Of a stretch of 64,000 nucleotides of DNA, positions 60,150 to 64,000 are shown piece after piece (position 1 is the first letter of the stretch; every line of letters begins with the position of its first letter). Source of the stretch: Nonomuraea sediminis (GTDB lineage: Bacteria > Actinomycetota > Actinomycetes > Streptosporangiales > Streptosporangiaceae); contig NZ_JAHDTI010000001.1 in the NCBI RefSeq assembly GCF_018531495.1, forward strand, positions 558,001 through 622,000, written 5' to 3'. The position numbers were made by a program, and so were the translations under genes. Below the pieces are notes generated by a model. That model made no database searches. It saw nothing but the letters and a program-made list of their open reading frames with translations, and was not told where the DNA came from.

Positions 60150-61350
60150 TACGGAGGGGAAGGGTGCGGGGGCCGCGGACCTGGCCGGTGGCCCAGGTGA
60201 CCGCGGCCGGGTCCGCCAGGGTGAAGTCGGGGACGCGCTGCAGCCAGACCTCCAGCGCGACCCGCAGCTCCATCCGCGCCAGGTGGGAGCCGACGCACCG
60301 GTGGATCCCGAGGCCGAAGGCGGCGTGCCGGTTGACCTCGCGGTCGATGACGACCTCGTCCGCCCGCTCGAACTGCGCGGGGTCGCGGTTGGCCGCGGGG
60401 AAGGACAGCAGGACCCAGTCGTCGGCCTTCATGTCCACCCCGCGCCAGTGCACGTCATGCCTGACCAGGCGGGCCATCGTGACGGGCGCGTAGGCGCGCA
60501 GGAACTCCTCCATCGCGGTGGGCAGTAACTCCGGCTCGGCAACCAGGCGCTCGCGGTCGGCGGGCGTCCTGGCCAGGTGCCACAGCGAGGCGCCGATCGC
60601 GCTCCACGTCGTGTCGATGCCCGCGATGAGCAGCAGCGCCATCGTGCCCGCCACGTGCCCGGGGTCGAGCTCGAGGTCCAGCAGGTACGAGGTCAGGTCG
60701 TCGCGGGGGTTCTCCGCGTGGTCGCGGATCTGCTCGTCCAGGTACTCGTCGAGCCCGTCGAACTTGGCCAGGCGCTCCTCCGGCGGCAGGTTCACCGATT
60801 CGAGGACGTCCTCGACGAACACCCGGAAGCTCGGCCCGTCCTCGGGCGGGAACCCGAGCATGTCCGCGATGACCCGCATCGGGATGTGCTGGGCGTAGTC
60901 GCGGGCGGCGTCGACGACGTCCTGCCCCTCCAGCGCGTCGATGAGGGCGTGGCACAGGGCCCTGGTCGCCTCCTCGCGCTTGGCCACGGCGGACCTGGTG
61001 AACGCGGGCAGCAGCAGCTTTCGGGCGAAGTGGTGGAACGGCGGGTCGGACGAGATCGGTGGCACCTCGCCCATCGGGGCCAGCTCCAGCGGAGGCCGGT
61101 TGTTGCTCACGACGATCCCCCGCGAGGAGAACCCGTCGGTGTCGTAGGCGATGGCCGCCACGTCCTCGTAGCGCGTGGGCAGCCAGCCGCCGCCGAACCG
61201 CTCGGTGTGCGCGATCGGGCAGCGCCCGCGCAGCTCGTCCTGGATCGGGTACGGGTCGGCCGCCCACTCCGGCTCGGCATGGGAGAAGTCCGTCGCCCAG
61301 TCGGAGACCGGGCCCGTGATCACCTCGCTGGAGCGGTCCTCGGCGGTCAT
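60142..61350 (-). CDS. Cytochrome P450
   Basis: A 402-residue bacterial class I P450. The I-helix oxygen-binding motif is LLIAGIDTTWSAIGASLWHL, the ExxR-containing helix lies near residue 265, PERF-like region is DPAQFERADEVVIDREVNRH, and the heme ligand loop FGLGIHRCVGSHLARMEL gives Cys352. A typical member of the CYP107/CYP105-like actinomycete set. The ferredoxin gene 10 nt upstream supplies electrons, so the two form an operon. The substrate is unknown. Confidence 0.95.
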   Translation of the reverse strand: MTAEDRSSEVITGPVSDWATDFSHAEPEWAADPYPIQDELRGRCPIAHTERFGGGWLPTRYEDVAAIAYDTDGFSSRGIVVSNNRPPLELAPMGEVPPISSDPPFHHFARKLLLPAFTRSAVAKREEATRALCHALIDALEGQDVVDAARDYAQHIPMRVIADMLGFPPEDGPSFRVFVEDVLESVNLPPEERLAKFDGLDEYLDEQIRDHAENPRDDLTSYLLDLELDPGHVAGTMALLLIAGIDTTWSAIGASLWHLARTPADRERLVAEPELLPTAMEEFLRAYAPVTMARLVRHDVHWRGVDMKADDWVLLSFPAANRDPAQFERADEVVIDREVNRHAAFGLGIHRCVGSHLARMELRVALEVWLQRVPDFTLADPAAVTWATGQVRGPRTLPLRIR

Positions 61351-61360
61351 CTCGTGCCTC

Positions 61361-61552
61361 CTACAGGATCTCGATCGCCCGTTCCGGGCAGTTGGCCACC
61401 GCCAGCCGGGCCGCCTGCTCCTGGCCCTCGGCCACGGAGCCGTCGCCGCGCACCTGGCCGTAGCCCTCCTCGTCGTCGCCGAACAGCTCGGGCGCGAGGT
61501 CGTAGCAGCGGCCGTGGCCCTGGCATTTACCTGAGTCGATGCGCACCTTCAT
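61361..61552 (-). CDS. Ferredoxin, [3Fe-4S]-type, P450 partner
   Basis: A 63-residue small ferredoxin: KVRIDSGKCQGHGRCYDLAP has the CxxHxxC form (Cys10, His13, Cys16) and the last cysteine is in VANCPERAIEI. The replacement of one cysteine by His is characteristic of P450-linked [3Fe-4S] ferredoxins in actinomycetes. The ATG at 61552 was chosen because it starts the conserved MKVRID; an upstream start at 61618 would overlap the operator. It is the first gene of the P450 operon. Confidence 0.93.
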   Translation of the reverse strand: MKVRIDSGKCQGHGRCYDLAPELFGDDEEGYGQVRGDGSVAEGQEQAARLAVANCPERAIEIL

Positions 61553-61567
61553 CGCGGTGCTCCCCTC

Positions 61568-61583
61568 TGGGGCATATGCCCCA
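61568..61583. promoter_or_regulatory. Perfect 16-bp palindrome upstream of the ferredoxin/P450 operon
   Basis: TGGGGCATATGCCCCA lies 15 nt upstream of the ferredoxin ATG, downstream of an AT-rich promoter-like stretch (61585-61612). It may be an operator in the 5' leader. No regulator gene is adjacent, so a distant repressor would have to bind. Confidence 0.5.
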
Positions 61584-61643
61584 TACCGAATTAAAAGATC
61601 GTTCATTAACGCCGTCAAGCATGCACCGGCATTGTGCCCTGGG

Positions 61644-62765
61644 TCACAGTGTGCCGCGTGCGTCGATGGGCCAGATGTCGAGGAGGGTGTCGCCGTCCAC
61701 GACGTGGAGGAAGTCGTGCAGGTTGACGGTCGGGTCGCAGTGCGAGGTCTGGAGGTCGACGATGTCGCCCACTTCGCAGCCGGCCGCGCCGTCCATCATG
61801 CCGAACTCATCGCCGAAGAAGCGGTACGTCGCGCCCGGCCACTGCCCTTCCCGTACCCGCGGCAAGGGGCCGTCGGTCGAGACGCTCTTGAAGCCGGCGT
61901 TGATCGAGACGTAGCCGGGCTGGTTCGCGCTGACGACGGAGCTACGCAGGTAGAGGGCGAACCGATAGGGGTTGGGCTCGCCGGGGAACAGCTCCACCGC
62001 GTCGTAGTCCACGTCCATCACGCAGTACGACCCGGCCTGGCTCTCGGTGTAGATCTTGCGCTCGGCGTCGATGGCGAACGTGCCGGTGCCGCCGCCGCTG
62101 ACCACGGCAGGGGCGAGATCGGCTGCCGCGAGCGCCGCCAGGGTCTCCTGCAGCCGGTCCAGCTGGCCGCCGTACGTGCTGCGCCGTTCCCGGTAGTCGA
62201 GGATGTGCTGCACCCGGCCCGAGTAGGCCTGGAGTCCCGCGTAACCGAGTTCCTCCGACCGTTCCAGGCGGCGGGCGATCGCCACCGCATCCGCGGGCGA
62301 GGCCGCGCCGGTCCTGCCCATGCCGATGTCGAGGTCCACGAGCGCGCGTAGCGGCCTGGCGGTGCGGCCGAGGACGGACTCCCACACGTCCACGTTCTCG
62401 ATCGTGTCGAAGACCAGCGTGATGTCGGCTCCTTCGTGGTGGAGCGACGCGAGGGCCTCGATGTGCGCCCGCTGCACGATCGGGGTCGTCACCAGGACGC
62501 CGGGGATCCGTGCCTCGGCGTACACGATCGCCTCCCGTCCGGTGGTTGCGCACACGCCGACCGCGCCCGCCGCCACCTGTTCGCGGGCCAGGGCGGTGCA
62601 CTTGTGGGTCTTGCCGTGCGGCCGCAGCGCCATGCCGGCGCCCGCGCACCGCCGGTTCATCTCCGCGAGGTTGGCGCGCAGGGCGGGCAGGTCGATGACG
62701 AGCGCGGGCGTGACGAGCCGGAGCGCGCCACCGGGGACACCGATGAGGCGGGCGTTGGGTGACAT
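61644..62765 (-). CDS. DSD1-family PLP enzyme (D-threonine aldolase / D-serine dehydratase-like)
   Basis: A 373-residue fold-type III PLP enzyme, alanine racemase N-terminal barrel. The Schiff-base Lys is in LRPHGKTHKCTALAREQV, phosphate binding is suggested by VVSGGGTGTF, and the C-terminal beta domain carries the metal ligands in DLQTSHCDPTVNLHDFLHVV (His and Cys). Family members split beta-hydroxy-D-amino acids or deaminate D-serine with a divalent metal. The promoter and gene lie upstream of the ferredoxin by 91 nt, so it may be a separate unit. Specificity cannot be assigned. Confidence 0.9.
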   Translation of the reverse strand: MSPNARLIGVPGGALRLVTPALVIDLPALRANLAEMNRRCAGAGMALRPHGKTHKCTALAREQVAAGAVGVCATTGREAIVYAEARIPGVLVTTPIVQRAHIEALASLHHEGADITLVFDTIENVDVWESVLGRTARPLRALVDLDIGMGRTGAASPADAVAIARRLERSEELGYAGLQAYSGRVQHILDYRERRSTYGGQLDRLQETLAALAAADLAPAVVSGGGTGTFAIDAERKIYTESQAGSYCVMDVDYDAVELFPGEPNPYRFALYLRSSVVSANQPGYVSINAGFKSVSTDGPLPRVREGQWPGATYRFFGDEFGMMDGAAGCEVGDIVDLQTSHCDPTVNLHDFLHVVDGDTLLDIWPIDARGTL

Positions 62766-62866
62766 GAGACCTCTTTAGCACCTGCTTTCCACCTGCGGTA
62801 AAGGGGCATGGCTTCGGGGAGTCGTTCGGGGAGGCGCTTCCGCGCCCGGAATCAGAGGTTCAACCC

Positions 62867-63733
62867 ATGACCACCACCCGACCGGCCGACGCCTCGGGCA
62901 CCTTCGCCCTGGGCGGCGACCTCACCGTCAACCGCCTCGGCTATGGCGCGATGCAGCTCTCCGGCCCTGGCGTCTGGGGCGAGCCCGAGGATCCCGCGGA
63001 AGCGATCCGTGTCCTGCGCCGCGCCGTCGAGCTCGGGGTGAACTTCATCGACACCGCCGACTCCTACGGCCCGTTCGTCAGCGAACGGCTGATCCGCGAG
63101 GCGCTCCACCCGTACCCGGAGGACCTCGTCATCGCCACCAAGGGCGGCCTGACCCGCCCGAGCCCCAGCGACTGGCGCCCGGTCGGCCGGCCCGAGTACC
63201 TGCGCCAGCAGACCGAGCTCAGCCTCCGCAACCTGGGCGTGGACAGGATCGACCTCTACCAGTTGCACCGCATCGACCCCCAGGTTCCCCTCGCCGACCA
63301 GCTCGGCGAACTCGCCCTCCTCCAGCGGGAGGGCAAGATCCGGCACATCGGCGTCTCCGAGGTGACGGTCGAGGAGCTCGAGCAGGCCAGGAAGCACGCC
63401 GAGATCGTCTCCGTCCAGAATCTGTACAACCTCGCCAACCGCTCGGCCGAGGACGTGCTGAACTACGCCGAAGCCGAGAACATCGGCTTCATCCCGTGGT
63501 TCCCCATCGCGACCGGTGAGCTCGCCCGGCCAGGAGGGCCGCTGGACGCCGCCGCCGAGCAGCACGGCGCGGCTCCGGCCCAGCTCGCGCTCGCCTGGCT
63601 GCTGCGCCGCTCGCCCGTCATGCTGCCCATCCCCGGCACCTCACGCGTGGCGCACCTGGAGGAGAACCTCGAAGCGGCACGCATCACGCTGACCGACGCC
63701 GAGTACGAGGACCTGACCAGAGCCGCGGGGTGA
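62867..63733 (+). CDS. Aldo/keto reductase
   Basis: A 288-residue (beta/alpha)8 oxidoreductase. The catalytic tetrad is visible: Asp and Tyr in NFIDTADSYGPF, Lys in LVIATKGG, and His in IDLYQLHRIDP. NADP contacts are ISVQNLYNLANRSAEDVL and MLPIPGTSRVAHLEENLEA. It resembles YhdN/pyridoxal reductase-like members. It is divergent from the PLP enzyme gene by 101 nt, in which no clear operator was seen. A link with PLP supply is possible but unproven. Confidence 0.92.
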   Translation: MTTTRPADASGTFALGGDLTVNRLGYGAMQLSGPGVWGEPEDPAEAIRVLRRAVELGVNFIDTADSYGPFVSERLIREALHPYPEDLVIATKGGLTRPSPSDWRPVGRPEYLRQQTELSLRNLGVDRIDLYQLHRIDPQVPLADQLGELALLQREGKIRHIGVSEVTVEELEQARKHAEIVSVQNLYNLANRSAEDVLNYAEAENIGFIPWFPIATGELARPGGPLDAAAEQHGAAPAQLALAWLLRRSPVMLPIPGTSRVAHLEENLEAARITLTDAEYEDLTRAAG

Positions 63734-64000
63734 TGTCGTGGCGCAGGAAGAACGCCGACACCTCCTGCTCGCGTCCCTCGCGCCATCGCCTGCCGCCATA
63801 CAGCCGCACCAGTCCTTGGAACACGATCGTCTTGCGGAAGTGCGGACCCGGCCCGCTCTCATCGACCCCGATGCAGCCCTTTGGACACCACCGGTGGTGC
63901 TTCCGGTGGCGAGATCGTGGATGTCCCGCCCGCCGTACGACAGGCCCGCAGGTTGGGTACGGGGCCAGAAGATCGCGCTGGCATGTCCGGTGTCGCCCTC
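63734..64000 (-). other. Unrecognised coding-like stretch, possibly the frameshifted 3' end of a gene entering from the right
   Basis: Read on the minus strand, two adjacent pieces look protein-like but are in different frames: GHASAIFWPRTQPAGLSYGG near the edge, and WCPKGCIGVDESGPG followed by FRKTIVFQGLVRLYGGRRWR and EQEVSAFFLRHDITPRLW closer to the aldo/keto reductase gene. They would meet near 63870. No family was recognised, and the call could be wrong. Nothing credible was seen on the plus strand here. Confidence 0.25.

Noticed and set aside
1..64000. Mobile elements, prophage, CRISPR arrays and tRNA genes
   Set aside because: No transposase, integrase, phage structural protein, regularly spaced repeat or tRNA-like cloverleaf was seen by eye.

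Overview
The window is a very GC-rich chromosomal segment with frequent GTG starts, 1-4 nt start/stop overlaps, many TetR/LacI/GntR regulators, Tat and Sec secreted enzymes and Shine-Dalgarno-poor promoters of the TANNNT type. This points to a filamentous actinomycete; the mix resembles Streptosporangiales such as Nonomuraea, but that placement is inference. No tRNA, rRNA, CRISPR array, prophage or insertion sequence was recognised, and no gene-free stretch exceeds 300 bases.

Layout. 1-11.1 kb: tail of a LacI regulator, a TetR/membrane-protein pair, a secreted chito-oligosaccharide operon (GH20 hexosaminidase plus GH2 exo-glucosaminidase), a secreted peptidase, an MFS/TetR pair and a GH125 alpha-mannosidase whose stop codon is missing. 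11.1-23.5 kb: a bacterial microcompartment (BMC) locus. A tightly overlapping minus-strand operon encodes a class III PLP enzyme, CoA-acylating aldehyde dehydrogenase, two tandem-domain shell proteins, a hexamer and a pentamer shell protein, a small protein with an encapsulation-peptide-like helix, an APH-type kinase, an SDR and a GntR regulator. This is the gene set of the mycobacterial RMM (aminopropanol) compartment. Divergently transcribed are an APC permease, a B12 diol dehydratase with large and medium subunits fused, the small subunit and a LacI regulator. 23.6-31.3 kb: Tat amine oxidase, lipoprotein transglycosylase, amidohydrolase, TetR and a UvrA paralogue. 31.4-37.9 kb: a two-gene CHAT protease / P-loop NTPase system. 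37.9-48.9 kb: membrane protein/XRE pair, oxidoreductase, giant GH84 enzyme, zinc-free ribosomal protein L33, ECF sigma module, a two-component pair whose kinase lacks its ATPase domain, and a BlaI/M56 pair. 48.9-64 kb: flavoprotein, drug exporter, orphan sensor kinase, ricin-domain secreted protein, LacI plus GH78 rhamnosidase, P450 plus ferredoxin, PLP aldolase and aldo/keto reductase.

How the parts fit. The glycosidases (GH2, GH20, GH84, GH78, GH125 and the ricin-domain protein) suggest a soil saprotroph feeding on chitin, chitosan and plant or fungal glycans, each unit under a local repressor. The BMC locus would process an amino alcohol through kinase plus phospholyase and a diol through the dehydratase, both delivering an aldehyde to one encapsulated dehydrogenase. 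The dehydratase keeps all catalytic residues but has Asp and Ala at the two positions that set substrate specificity in the classical enzyme, so its substrate may be new. The CHAT/NTPase pair is the other candidate for an undescribed system, possibly defensive.
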